Origin: Chitinophagales bacterium
Lineage (GTDB): Bacteria; Bacteroidota; Bacteroidia; Chitinophagales; Chitinophagaceae
DNA: 64,000 nucleotides
Direction of reading: 5' to 3'
Assembly: GCA_015655015.1 (NCBI GenBank)
Contig: JAATFV010000204.1
Coordinates: 1 to 64,000, forward strand
The notes under the pieces were generated by a model. The model made no database searches, was not told the origin of the DNA, and was given only the letters and a program-made list of their open reading frames with translations. Position numbers and translations under genes: made by a program. Of this stretch, positions 10,514-19,542 are shown piece by piece. Position 1 is the stretch's first letter. Each line of letters starts with the position of its first letter.

Positions 10514-11713
10514 TCATTTGGTAATAAGGACAGAATCCCTCACGATCTGGTACTGGAACCTGCCTGTTAAATGCAGTGCCTCCATTACCTCTTTCAGCGA
10601 TTCATCTTTAAAATCACAGGAGTAGGTTATTTTCTTCAGCTCTTCATCCCCGATACTCACCTTCACGTTAAACCAATGCCCGATCCTGGCCGCCACATCT
10701 TCCAGCGTTTCATTCTTAAAGGCAAGGCTGTTCTTCTTCCACACGGTCTCCAGGGACATATTGTCCTTCTCCCTCACATCTGCCTTACCCACCCAGTAAA
10801 TAGTGCCCGCCGAATCCTCCTTAGCAGGAACCGGCGCCGTGTTCACCTCCGCCTTATTCTGAACGACGATCCTGTCGCTGGGTTTCATAAGGATCTTCCG
10901 CTCCGGACTGTTATTCAACGTCACCTCGATCGCCCCGCGTATCAGCGTGGCTTCCGAGGTTTTTTCATTCTGATAGCTGCGTACATTAAAAGCAGTGCCC
11001 AGCACCTTGATGTCCAGACTATTGGTGTGAATGACAAAGGGATGGTCTGCATCCTTTTGCACATCAAAAAAGGCCTCCCCGGCCAGGGATACTTCCCTCG
11101 CCTGGTTGCCGAAATCCTTGCTATAGGTTAATTTGCTGTCAGCATTTAGCCATACCTGCGTGCCATCCGGCAGCTGAATTTTAGACTTTGAGCCATACCG
11201 GGTACTGATGACATTGGCAGTATTGTTGCCCCCATTTCGTTTGCCGGTATAATTCGTTATCAGGAATACCAAAATTATCGAGGCAGCAATGCCGCCCGCT
11301 ATTAACGAAAATCGCAGGAGCTTTCTTTTCAGGGGAGTATCATTCAGGGGAATATTAACAGCTTGCCCGGGAGTATTAACAGCCTGTCCAGAAGTATCAA
11401 TACTCTGCCCCGAAGTCTCATCAGCCTGCTCTCCGGCAGTGAACGACTCCGCCATTTCGAAATGTTTTGGCTGTCTTGATAGATGGTTGCTCAATCTTTG
11501 AACATGCCTGCTGAACGACTTATCGACATCCGGCGCCTGTAAGGGATATGCCTTAAAATGATAGGCTCTCCCGGCCCGATCCAGCAAATCCTGCCATTCG
11601 GGATTGTCCCGGATCAACTGCTCCAGTTCACGCAATTCGGCTTCCGAAGCCTCTTTATCCAGCTTCAAACCTGCCAATAACCAAAACCTATCCATATTTG
11701 ATGGAGCCCCCAT
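10514..11713 (-). CDS. FecR-family anti-sigma factor
   Basis: A 399-residue inner-membrane anti-sigma factor. The cytoplasmic N-terminal part (1-130) would hold the sigma factor; a single membrane segment lies at about 131-153 (LIAGGIAASIILVFLI); the periplasmic FecR domain follows with the LPDGTQVWLN and GEAFFDV signatures, then a C-terminal DUF4974-like domain. Between the sigma-binding part and the membrane helix, residues 93-120 carry about four 7-residue repeats (TSGQAVN type, 21 bp each, 11354-11437). It would release the ECF sigma encoded just upstream when SusC is loaded. Gap to the sigma gene is 114 bases. Confidence 0.93.
   Translation of the reverse strand: MGAPSNMDRFWLLAGLKLDKEASEAELRELEQLIRDNPEWQDLLDRAGRAYHFKAYPLQAPDVDKSFSRHVQRLSNHLSRQPKHFEMAESFTAGEQADETSGQSIDTSGQAVNTPGQAVNIPLNDTPLKRKLLRFSLIAGGIAASIILVFLITNYTGKRNGGNNTANVISTRYGSKSKIQLPDGTQVWLNADSKLTYSKDFGNQAREVSLAGEAFFDVQKDADHPFVIHTNSLDIKVLGTAFNVRSYQNEKTSEATLIRGAIEVTLNNSPERKILMKPSDRIVVQNKAEVNTAPVPAKEDSAGTIYWVGKADVREKDNMSLETVWKKNSLAFKNETLEDVAARIGHWFNVKVSIGDEELKKITYSCDFKDESLKEVMEALHLTGRFQYQIVRDSVLITK
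11354..11437 (-). repeat. in-frame 21-bp repeats in FecR (locus A)
   Basis: About four degenerate 21-bp units encode AGEQADE, TSGQSID, TSGQAVN and TPGQAVN. They lengthen the cytoplasmic linker just before the transmembrane helix. Confidence 0.75.
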
Positions 11714-11827
11714 ATTCAGCTAAGACAAAAAAACAGTTCCGCGAATACTAAGCCGTCGGAAATATTTTTTCAAAAAGGGCCCAATACCAGGCAACCTCTT
11801 AAAGACCAACAACTTAAAAGGGAATAA

Positions 11828-12418
11828 TTATTGTTTTTTAAATACCGGACTGCTAAGATCCAGCGCAGGAAGGCTCTCCGTCATTTTCCTGAGCCCGATG
11901 GACATTTGATTCCGGACCGTAGAAAGAGAAATACCCAGCACGGCCGCAGTCTCCTGGTAAGTCATCCCCTCTATCTTCACCAGCTGGAAGATGATCCGGC
12001 ATTGCGGCGGCAGCTCTTTGATCGCATTTTTAATACGGTTGACAGCCTCCCCGGACAGGAAGATCTCTTCCGGGTCCCCCCATACAATGACCTCATCGAA
12101 TTCAAGATCGTCGATGTTCAGCTGTATCCGCTTATAGTTTCGGGTGATATAATTGAGCGAGTTATTCCTGGTGATCGTGAACAGGTATGCCTTGACATTA
12201 TCAATTTCCGCCAGCTTGGCGCCCAGCTCCCAGATCTTAATGAACGAATCCGATACGATCTCTTCGGCAGCCTCCTTCGACTTGACAAAAGAGTAAGCAA
12301 AACGGAAAACACCATTGAACAGCAATTTATACAAGGACTCATAGGCCTTCATATCCGAATAGCTGGCAATCCGTTCCTGTAATTCCTTTATGTACGCTGC
12401 ATCACTCATTAAGGGCAA
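11828..12418 (-). CDS. ECF RNA polymerase sigma factor (locus A)
   Basis: A 196-residue sigma-70 family ECF factor. Region 2 is seen around residues 22-90 (FRFAYSFVKSKEAAEEIVSDSFIKIWE) and the region 4 helix-turn-helix at about 130-180 (LPPQCRIIFQLVKIEGMTYQETAAVLGIS). It matches the Bacteroidota FecI-like group that pairs with FecR. It is the first gene of the minus-strand regulatory and glycan-degradation run. Two start codons are possible (Met1 and Met4). Confidence 0.94.
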   Translation of the reverse strand: MPLMSDAAYIKELQERIASYSDMKAYESLYKLLFNGVFRFAYSFVKSKEAAEEIVSDSFIKIWELGAKLAEIDNVKAYLFTITRNNSLNYITRNYKRIQLNIDDLEFDEVIVWGDPEEIFLSGEAVNRIKNAIKELPPQCRIIFQLVKIEGMTYQETAAVLGISLSTVRNQMSIGLRKMTESLPALDLSSPVFKKQ

Positions 12419-12428
12419 GCAAATTTCG

Positions 12429-12461
12429 CAAAACTAATGCTATTTCGCTTTATTTGGTAAA
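12429..12461 (-). promoter_or_regulatory. candidate Bacteroidota promoter for ECF sigma of locus A
   Basis: On the minus strand TAGTTTTG (12429-12436) matches the -7 consensus TAnnTTTG, and a TTTA about 21 bases upstream (12458-12461) is near the -33 TTTG. The predicted start would leave only a few leader bases, so the match may be chance. Confidence 0.3.
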
Positions 12462-12571
12462 GTTCCACAGGTGGCAAAGAAGAAAGAATAGTATTTCCTC
12501 TGAAAAGGATGGATTATTTTCCGGACCATCTCATCTTCTGCACAAAAATCACCAGTTCCTTTTACCCAACC

Positions 12572-13069
12572 CTAATAACGAACTATTGCGGCCCCTTCCA
12601 TGGATAACAAATGAGCCTTCGCCTCCAGTCCCCCCGCAAAACCCGTCAATCCCCCGGAAGCCCCAATGACCCTGTGACAGGGCACAACAATAGAAATAGG
12701 GTTGCGCCCATTGGCAGCCCCTACCGCACGTACGGCCTTCTCCTTCCCGATCTGTCTCGCTATATCTCCATAACTCCTGGTTTCCCCATACGGTATAGTA
12801 GAAAGAGCATTCCAGACTTCTTTCTGAAATTCCGTCCCCACAGCATCCAGAGCCAGCGAAAACGAGTTGCGTTTCCCTTCAAAATATTCCTTCAATTGCC
12901 GTTCTGCTTCCACCAGCACCGGATGAGTAATATCTTCAGTATACATCCTCACACGTATCCGGTTAGGGTTATCGTCTTCCCAAAGAACAGCCGCAAGCCC
13001 TTTGTCACTGCCGACAAGTTTTAACCGGCCCACCGGAGATTCCATCTCCTTATAAAAATATTGTTCCAT
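12572..13069 (-). CDS. ogt: methylated-DNA--[protein]-cysteine S-methyltransferase
   Basis: A 165-residue suicide DNA repair protein that moves the alkyl group from O6-methylguanine to its own cysteine. The active site PCHRVIG is intact, with the arginine-finger helix region (GETRSYGDIARQIGKEKAVRAVGAANGRNP) before it and a short N-terminal ribonuclease-like domain. The length fits Ogt rather than the larger Ada. Its neighbours are unrelated metabolic genes, so this is housekeeping DNA repair. A perfect -7 element lies upstream. Confidence 0.95.
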   Translation of the reverse strand: MEQYFYKEMESPVGRLKLVGSDKGLAAVLWEDDNPNRIRVRMYTEDITHPVLVEAERQLKEYFEGKRNSFSLALDAVGTEFQKEVWNALSTIPYGETRSYGDIARQIGKEKAVRAVGAANGRNPISIVVPCHRVIGASGGLTGFAGGLEAKAHLLSMEGAAIVRY

Positions 13070-13090
13070 TCTTAATGTGCTTTATAGAAA

Positions 13091-13098
13091 CAAATATA
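13091..13098 (-). promoter_or_regulatory. candidate -7 element upstream of ogt
   Basis: TATATTTG on the minus strand matches TAnnTTTG and would start transcription around 13085, about 15 bases before the ogt start codon. No clear -33 TTTG is seen. Confidence 0.4.
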
Positions 13099-13149
13099 CT
13101 GAAGAAGACACCCCTTCCTTTGTCTGTCAGGCGACAGTTGGAATAAAAG

Positions 13150-15684
13150 CTAACTACGTATTTTAATACCGATTTTATCCGACGTTTTATTGGTCTCATA
13201 CCCGAACACCAACGTACCATCCGCCTTGCTCCTCACATTCTTAAATACTTTATTATTGACTGAGATCGTATAATCAGTACCCCGCTTTAGATCATGCAGC
13301 TCATAAGACAATCTCTTCAAATGCTTATCACTAAAAGATTGAATCCAGGACATTCTACCCGGTCCCCATGCTCCTATATCAAGCGTAAGAACACTCCCTG
13401 TTGAAACACCCACTTTCAACGACGAACGATCACGGCCTCCATTAAAATACCACAGCGTTGTATCTGCACTATAAAAACCAAAATCCGTTCCCGAAATAAC
13501 CGTAAACCGATCATTCGACACCGTGTACTTATTCATATCAAGACCGATAGTTAATCTTTGCCCCCTGAAATTATACCTCACCCGCGTGCCCGATAGCTCC
13601 GGTGTGATATGAGGATTTAAATAGAACCTGTTATGGAGCGGATTGATACCATACACCCCCGTATACAGTCCTGCAACGGAAAGACTGTTCCCGGACAGGA
13701 TATCATCTCCCCGTCCATCTTGTTTTACACGCCCGTAACGCTGAAACGCCAGTCCGTCTTTTGCATACTGAGCCAGGACATTCTTTACATATTTTACCGC
13801 CAGCTCAGGCTTGTAATCCGCATAGACCTTTACCCCTACACCGCCCCAGGATAAAAACAAATCCCCATTTTCATAATTGGGAAAAGGAAATTGCCAGTCA
13901 TTGCCCTCTCCCGGGTTATAGCTATACATACACACCGGCCAAAAGAACAGCTTCTCTTTTTCCATCTGCACCTCTATATTATCCAATATGATATTCCTTC
14001 TGGCCGTATCATCGCAAATCCCATAGGCGATCGCCATAAAGTTCACCGGCGTGACCATATTATTACCATGAAGAGAACCATCCTTGTCCCTCCAATGAAT
14101 ATAACATTTTTTGGCTTCGTCCCAAAACCCGCCGTCCCCGACAGCCTTGTTAAAGCTGACTTTCAATTTTTCCGCACAGCCATGGTAGTACTTCTCTTTT
14201 TCCACGTCTCCCAATTGTCCTTCAATAGCTGCCCATAAAACCAGCGCATGATAGAGCTTCACATTGACAAACGCATTTTCATAAGAAGCCCAGATAATAT
14301 CCAGCCAGTCACTTCCCCTTTTCTGCAGATGGCTGTCGGTTATCATTTCTACCAACCCGTTATGATTGCTGTCCCTCTTCAAGATCCAGTCCAGGGCTTT
14401 TTCGCATGATCGCTGATGCGTTCTTACCCAGCCTGTATCCCCCGTCTGATCATACAGCTCTGCCACATTGCTGACAAGATCGGGATTGGCATCTAATAAA
14501 TAACCCCATTGCGCTTCATAAAATCCTTTATCAGTCACTTCCCCCGGCATCATATCCTCATTGCTGTATGCCCATCTTGGCCACACCCTTCCATCGGGTT
14601 TAATAGCATTATCCCGGTAAAAATCCAGACATTGCCGGTAGCCTGTTAAATAAGAGCTGTCATTGATGGCAAGACCCAGCTGAGCAATGTATTGCTCGTG
14701 CAGACAAATAGGTCCATATGGCGTATGCCAGCTATTGCCGCCAAAATGCTCCCTATCGATGACACCGATCCTTGCAATGGTATTTAATACGGCGCTGACC
14801 TGCTCCCCGTTTATCCCGACAAGTTTTCCCCGCCCATACTGCTCATCAAAATTAAAATAGGAAAATGTCAGGCTTTGACGGGTTGTACCGGCTTCCATTT
14901 TAAAGGGGGCCCAGACATCCGTGCCGTCACGGATAAACCTTCGCCTCTGCGTGCCGGAATCGTAACGCGGAATCATTTCCTCCCGGGAGATGCCAATCGT
15001 ATAAGCCAGTTTATCATCGGCGGTACGGCTATAATCCATCGCAACCTGGTTACCCGGCGCTGCCACATCGATCGTCAGCCCATTACCCGTTTTGCTGTTC
15101 CAGAACCGCGACGAATGACTATGCACCCCATAAGTATCCAGTTTCTTATTAAAAAGATACAACCAGGCCAGGCCCCCATAATCCTGGTAAGCTCCATCCC
15201 AGGTAGCCGTATCGCGGAATAGTAACACCGGCAGTGAAGCTTTTTCCGCCATCACCGGTCCGGATAAGTGGCGGTCCATATCGAATTTAATAGCACTATC
15301 CGTTACATGGAAAGTCCAGCTCTCCTTGATGGTGAGCTCCCTGTCGCCATATAGGATCCCGGTAATACGGATCGTTTTATCATTGACTGCTACGACAGGA
15401 TCCGATGAAAGCTGTAACGTTGAATAAGTAGTCTCCTTCGTCCTGATCTGTGAATAGCCCCCGGCCGACCCTTCAATGACGGCCTGTCCGTTTACCACCA
15501 GGGATGAAATAGCAGCTTTATGATCGTAATCAAGAGAAATGCTGATCTTTCCATTGCCAAAACCTATCTTTTTACCCTGCGTGTCGTTTTTTATTTTTAT
15601 CGCCTGTGCTATACAAACACCCGGCATCTCAAAAAAGAAAAGAACAAAGGAAAAGGACAAATGCAGGAGACTCCTTATTAACAT
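13150..15684 (-). CDS. secreted six-hairpin glycosidase-like protein
   Basis: About 844 residues from the chosen start. The open frame extends 38 codons further upstream (to 15798) but would then overlap the preceding gene; the ATG at 15684 gives a proper signal peptide (MLIRSLLHLSF...CIAQA) and a 47-base gap. After an N-terminal beta-sandwich, the middle (residues about 310-700) has the repeated helical pattern of (alpha/alpha)6 barrel glycosidases, with acidic motifs such as WAYSNEDMMPGE, RGSDWLDIIWASYENAF and NYENGDLFLSWGG. A C-terminal sandwich ends the protein. The clan resembles GH78/GH63/GH94-type enzymes, but the exact family cannot be assigned by eye. Likely co-transcribed with the DUF3863-like gene upstream. 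Confidence 0.72.
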   Translation of the reverse strand: MLIRSLLHLSFSFVLFFFEMPGVCIAQAIKIKNDTQGKKIGFGNGKISISLDYDHKAAISSLVVNGQAVIEGSAGGYSQIRTKETTYSTLQLSSDPVVAVNDKTIRITGILYGDRELTIKESWTFHVTDSAIKFDMDRHLSGPVMAEKASLPVLLFRDTATWDGAYQDYGGLAWLYLFNKKLDTYGVHSHSSRFWNSKTGNGLTIDVAAPGNQVAMDYSRTADDKLAYTIGISREEMIPRYDSGTQRRRFIRDGTDVWAPFKMEAGTTRQSLTFSYFNFDEQYGRGKLVGINGEQVSAVLNTIARIGVIDREHFGGNSWHTPYGPICLHEQYIAQLGLAINDSSYLTGYRQCLDFYRDNAIKPDGRVWPRWAYSNEDMMPGEVTDKGFYEAQWGYLLDANPDLVSNVAELYDQTGDTGWVRTHQRSCEKALDWILKRDSNHNGLVEMITDSHLQKRGSDWLDIIWASYENAFVNVKLYHALVLWAAIEGQLGDVEKEKYYHGCAEKLKVSFNKAVGDGGFWDEAKKCYIHWRDKDGSLHGNNMVTPVNFMAIAYGICDDTARRNIILDNIEVQMEKEKLFFWPVCMYSYNPGEGNDWQFPFPNYENGDLFLSWGGVGVKVYADYKPELAVKYVKNVLAQYAKDGLAFQRYGRVKQDGRGDDILSGNSLSVAGLYTGVYGINPLHNRFYLNPHITPELSGTRVRYNFRGQRLTIGLDMNKYTVSNDRFTVISGTDFGFYSADTTLWYFNGGRDRSSLKVGVSTGSVLTLDIGAWGPGRMSWIQSFSDKHLKRLSYELHDLKRGTDYTISVNNKVFKNVRSKADGTLVFGYETNKTSDKIGIKIRS

Positions 15685-15731
15685 ATAAATCGTTTTTTTC
15701 AGCCAATAAATCGATCTTTCCGGAGCGGCAA

Positions 15732-17387
15732 TCATTTTAAATCGCCCGTACCCCCAAAGGTTAGAATTATATCGTTCAATTGAGGACTTATTCTCCAAAC
15801 TGCCCCGTTATCCGGCTTCGAAAAAGCCCCTTTTTCAGCTTTAACCCGATACTTCATATTCTCAAAACTACAATCAAGGTTTTTAGTATCGATCGTATCA
15901 AACGGTAATTTCACCTTTTCCGCAGTAGTCAGGTCCAAAAACCAGTCAATCACCTTCGGACTCACCAGCTTCATTTTCACCTGCGTCTCACTTAAATCAA
16001 TTTCAAAAGTTCCGTTGATCGTTCTCAAAGGCCAGGTAATATGCATCGTAGAAGCCCCTGTTTTGATAAACTTCGGATCATCTCCCTCCAAAAGAATCTC
16101 TTTGCCGTCCACTACTGCTTTTAATCGCAGACCGGCAAGCTGATTGGGCCTGCTCCATATATATCCGTCAACCACCGGTAAGGTAAAAAAGGTGCACTCA
16201 TTCGAAGTAGCCGCCTGCGTTTCATACACGGAAGGAAAGTGTTCATCGAACAAGTGAATATCGCGGACCCTCAACGTCCCCTTCTCCCATAAAATATTCA
16301 TCCGGTAATAGCGGCTGTCAAACCAGATCGTTTTCAGATCACTGCCGTCTATGTCCTTATCGACAGAAAAAGTGGTAGCAGGTGTCACCTTATAGTTCTT
16401 CTTAAACCAGCGGCCCGAAGCCTCCAATGTCTCCACCCTGACCATATGTTCATCCCGTAAACGGGCAATTAAAGGCATTTGCAGCTCAAGACCCTTCGCC
16501 ATGGCATCCCAGGTAAACGAATTCTCCTGCCCTGCCTGCGTGTAATTAAATCCAAGGGACGGATCATCGGCAAAAGATTGAAAAAACCAATTCACCCAGG
16601 TGGAATCGCCGCCCCCGAATTTATACACCGGCTCCAGGGTAACAACACCTTGCCTCGTTGTACCCAGCCCATTGTCATACTGCCTCACCGGGTCGCTGCC
16701 CAACATTCTGAAAATAGGAACAGGGATCTGGTTCCGCTCGTTTTGAGCAGGCATGTAGGAATTGATCTTACTGGGATAATAAGCCTGGTTCCAATACCCG
16801 CCCCATAAAGTATACCCATCCGTACCATATTGATCTTTGCAGTTGGCGGACGCAATAATGTTATACTTCTCATACATATAATTCAGACTATACGCATCGA
16901 TAAACCAGGAAGCAACCGACCTGGGGTAGTATCCAAAGATCTTCTTAAAATCTGCCATATACACATCGATCAGCTTTTCGCGCTCCTTCGGCGTATAACC
17001 CGTAGAAAAACCGATATTGGCCCTCCAGTCCCACGGATATCTGCCCCGCCATTTCAAGCCGGCTTTTTCTACCAGCGGCTGCGGGATCTCCCACCAGGCG
17101 CCGATCTCAAAAGAATCCTTCGACAGGCCTTTTAACAATTGCTGATATCTTTGATCCAGCAAGGCGTCATATTGCAATAGAAAAGTTCCGCCAAGCTTGT
17201 ATTTTTTCATGATGGCTACCTGTTTGACAACCGTCTGGTACAAAACGTCTTCCGTAATAGCAGGATCTCTCGGTTCCAATAAACGAATAAAATTTACGAT
17301 GTTGACGATCTTAGGCGGTTCTTCAGCAAAAGAGCATAGTGTAAAAAGAAAAAGGAAGCCGGAAGCGAGATATCCTAGAAGTTTCAT
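15732..17387 (-). CDS. secreted DUF3863-like protein
   Basis: About 551 residues from the ATG at 17387, which gives the signal peptide MKLLGYLASGFLFLFTLCSFA; the longer frame to 17462 adds an unlikely N-terminus. The opening IVNFIRLLEPRD and FLLQYDALLD, and the overall two-part build, resemble the DUF3863/DUF3864 pair known from Bacteroidota. The N-terminal half looks like a barrel related to polysaccharide deacetylases or glycosidases (WWEIPQPLVEKAG, WFIDAYS); the C-terminal half is beta-rich. Enzymatic function is unknown. It is the first gene of a two-gene unit with the six-hairpin glycosidase, and diverges from the ECF sigma of locus B, so it may belong to that regulon. Confidence 0.68.
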   Translation of the reverse strand: MKLLGYLASGFLFLFTLCSFAEEPPKIVNIVNFIRLLEPRDPAITEDVLYQTVVKQVAIMKKYKLGGTFLLQYDALLDQRYQQLLKGLSKDSFEIGAWWEIPQPLVEKAGLKWRGRYPWDWRANIGFSTGYTPKEREKLIDVYMADFKKIFGYYPRSVASWFIDAYSLNYMYEKYNIIASANCKDQYGTDGYTLWGGYWNQAYYPSKINSYMPAQNERNQIPVPIFRMLGSDPVRQYDNGLGTTRQGVVTLEPVYKFGGGDSTWVNWFFQSFADDPSLGFNYTQAGQENSFTWDAMAKGLELQMPLIARLRDEHMVRVETLEASGRWFKKNYKVTPATTFSVDKDIDGSDLKTIWFDSRYYRMNILWEKGTLRVRDIHLFDEHFPSVYETQAATSNECTFFTLPVVDGYIWSRPNQLAGLRLKAVVDGKEILLEGDDPKFIKTGASTMHITWPLRTINGTFEIDLSETQVKMKLVSPKVIDWFLDLTTAEKVKLPFDTIDTKNLDCSFENMKYRVKAEKGAFSKPDNGAVWRISPQLNDIILTFGGTGDLK

Positions 17388-17788
17388 GCTTTTCTGTTTT
17401 TTTAATGATGAATATAATGAATACTCCGCATAGATCGACAGGATTGCTGCGTAATGGATCAAATGCCTGCCAACTAATAATCAGCAGATTCCCATTTACA
17501 ACTTCAAGCTTCAACATATGTTATTTTTTTACCATAGTCTGCAAAAGTCAGGGAACCTGATCCTCTTTATACTTTTATAAATTCCTCTATATGTGATCGG
17601 GAAGTGAAGTCTCCCCAATTTTTACAGATAAGCATTTTCGTTTGAATCTTATCTGTATATTTGTCCACTCAATTTGTAGACTATTCAGCTACCCCCCTAT
17701 TAAACAGCATCAGCCGCACCTTGTCTTATGATACTTTATACCGGAAAACCAATCTATTGTTTAATGATAAGTATCGTGTCAAGAATGT
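17388..17788. promoter_or_regulatory. divergent intergenic region before locus B
   Basis: A 400-base gap between the minus-strand DUF3863-like gene and the plus-strand ECF sigma gene. It holds no convincing gene. TATATTTG at 17656-17663 is a perfect match to the -7 element TAnnTTTG for the plus strand, with TTTG at 17641-17644 closer than the usual 20 bases. No strong -7 element was found for the minus strand. Confidence 0.45.
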
Positions 17789-18391
17789 ATGCAGCCAAAA
17801 ATGACTTATGAGGATTATTCCGACGCCGATTTACAGGAACTGCTTTACCAGGGTGATGAGCAGGCATTTTCACATATATACGACCGCTACTGGGACAAGC
17901 TGTTAGCTATCGCTTGTTTTCACCTGAAGGACAAGGAGGCGTCAAAAGAAATTGTTCAGGATGTCTTCCTGAGCCTTTGGAAAAGACGCCATTCAGTAAA
18001 ACTGCATACGCTTGAAAATTATCTGGCGACGGCCACGAAATATACCCTTTATGCGTTTTTGCTGAAGGAAAAAAGAAGAAGGGAGATCATCGCTCAAATC
18101 AGCCTGTCGCAACAGGTTATTTTTGATGTCGACGAAAAAATAGACGCGCGCTTCCTCGCAGATCATATTAACGGCGTACTGGACACATTACCTTCGAAAT
18201 GCCGGCTCGTATTCACCAGCAGCCGGACCCTGGGCCTTCCCAATGAGACCATCGCAAATGATCTGAATATTTCCATTAAAACGGTGGAAGCGCATATCAC
18301 AAAAGCGCTTAAAACACTTCGCCTCTCTCTAAAAAACCACCAGCTGCCCCTCCTCCTGCTGGCGATGGTGCAGCTTCTGCCCGGACTTTAA
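17789..18391 (+). CDS. ECF RNA polymerase sigma factor (locus B)
   Basis: A 200-residue FecI-like ECF sigma factor. Region 2 lies around residues 25-95 (FSHIYDRYWDKLLAIACFHLKDKEASKEIVQDVFLSLW) and region 4 around 130-180 (DTLPSKCRLVFTSSRTLGLPNETIANDLNISIKTVEAHI). The last 15 residues are strikingly hydrophobic (LPLLLLAMVQLLPG), a tail that occurs in many Bacteroidota ECF factors. It starts locus B and is followed after 76 bases by its FecR partner. Confidence 0.93.
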   Translation: MQPKMTYEDYSDADLQELLYQGDEQAFSHIYDRYWDKLLAIACFHLKDKEASKEIVQDVFLSLWKRRHSVKLHTLENYLATATKYTLYAFLLKEKRRREIIAQISLSQQVIFDVDEKIDARFLADHINGVLDTLPSKCRLVFTSSRTLGLPNETIANDLNISIKTVEAHITKALKTLRLSLKNHQLPLLLLAMVQLLPGL

Positions 18392-18467
18392 AAAAAAATT
18401 AAATAGCAACTAAGGGTTATACCCTTATTACTACACTTATCCAGTAGACTATTCAATTTCTGTTCCG

Positions 18468-19475
18468 ATGGACAAAGATCAGCTATATCGTTATATGGAA
18501 AGGGAACTGGAAGGCAGCGCCTCTCCCGAAGAGCTAAATGCACTGCGCGAGTGGTATCAATCGGCCGCAGACAAAGAGGTAGGCTGGGAAGAAACCGATG
18601 ACAGGTCTTTAGACCAGCTCAAAATGGAGATCTGGAATAATATCAAAGCCGCAGGCAGGCAACAACGACGGTATCCCCTCCTTTTTCTGCGGTGGGCTGC
18701 GGTTTTGGCGGGGGTGTTCGCAGGTGCAGCTTATCTATACCAGCATCCATTATCCGGTCGGAATCACAATGGCCTGCTATCGATCAAATGCCCGCCAGGG
18801 CAGGTCAAAAGACTGGTTTTGCCCGATGGCACACAGGTTTGGTTGAACGGGAACAGTTCTTTATCATTCGATAGCCTCACCTATGGCAGCACCAGCAGGG
18901 ATCTATCACTATCCGGGGAGGCTTTCTTCGATGTAACGCACAGTGCCGGTTATCCCTTTACCGTCAGCACCAGGCATATCCACATCCGGGTGCTTGGCAC
19001 GGCTTTCAATGTGCGGGACAGGCCGGGAGCATCTGAAGCAGCCGCCAGTGTGATCAGGGGAAAGATAGAGCTCCGGCTCAACCAGGAACGGCCCGGCCAG
19101 AGCATCCAGATTGCGCCGGGGGAAAAATTTGCGTGGAGAACGAATGAGGCAGCCGGACCCGCAGATTCTATCAAAAAGGAGATCGCCGTCAAAGTGGATA
19201 AGATCGTTCCGCTGCACGTAGGGGAACGCCTGTATTTGCCGGATACCGCCTGGAAACAGGGAGAGGTCGTATTTGAGGATCTTGAGCTCAGGAACATTGC
19301 CGGGCAGCTGGAACAAAAATATGGACTAAGGATAAAGATCCTTACGCCTTCGGTGGCCGCCTACCGATATACGGGAATAGTGAAGGAAGAGACTATCGGC
19401 CAGGTGTTGGAAGGGTTAAGCCTGATAAGACCATTTAAGTATACCCTTTCAGCCGGTAGGGTGGAGATCCGGTAG
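18468..19475 (+). CDS. FecR-family anti-sigma factor (locus B)
   Basis: A 335-residue inner-membrane anti-sigma factor. The short cytoplasmic part (1-65) is followed by a membrane helix at about 68-86 (LFLRWAAVLAGVFAGAAYL) and the periplasmic FecR domain with LPDGTQVWLN and GEAFFDV signatures, then a DUF4974-like end (FEDLELRNIAGQLEQKYG). It partners the sigma factor upstream and the STN domain of the SusC downstream. No linker repeats here, unlike the FecR genes of loci A and C. Confidence 0.93.
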   Translation: MDKDQLYRYMERELEGSASPEELNALREWYQSAADKEVGWEETDDRSLDQLKMEIWNNIKAAGRQQRRYPLLFLRWAAVLAGVFAGAAYLYQHPLSGRNHNGLLSIKCPPGQVKRLVLPDGTQVWLNGNSSLSFDSLTYGSTSRDLSLSGEAFFDVTHSAGYPFTVSTRHIHIRVLGTAFNVRDRPGASEAAASVIRGKIELRLNQERPGQSIQIAPGEKFAWRTNEAAGPADSIKKEIAVKVDKIVPLHVGERLYLPDTAWKQGEVVFEDLELRNIAGQLEQKYGLRIKILTPSVAAYRYTGIVKEETIGQVLEGLSLIRPFKYTLSAGRVEIR

Positions 19476-19542
19476 CCCCTGGCCTTTCCGGACAGTCTGT
19501 CAACAACGGAATTAGTAGACATTATAAAATCAAAACGGACTT

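Noticed and set aside
13150..15798. Upstream start of the six-hairpin enzyme at 15798
   Set aside because: It would overlap the preceding gene by 67 bases and bury the signal peptide; the ATG at 15684 fits better.
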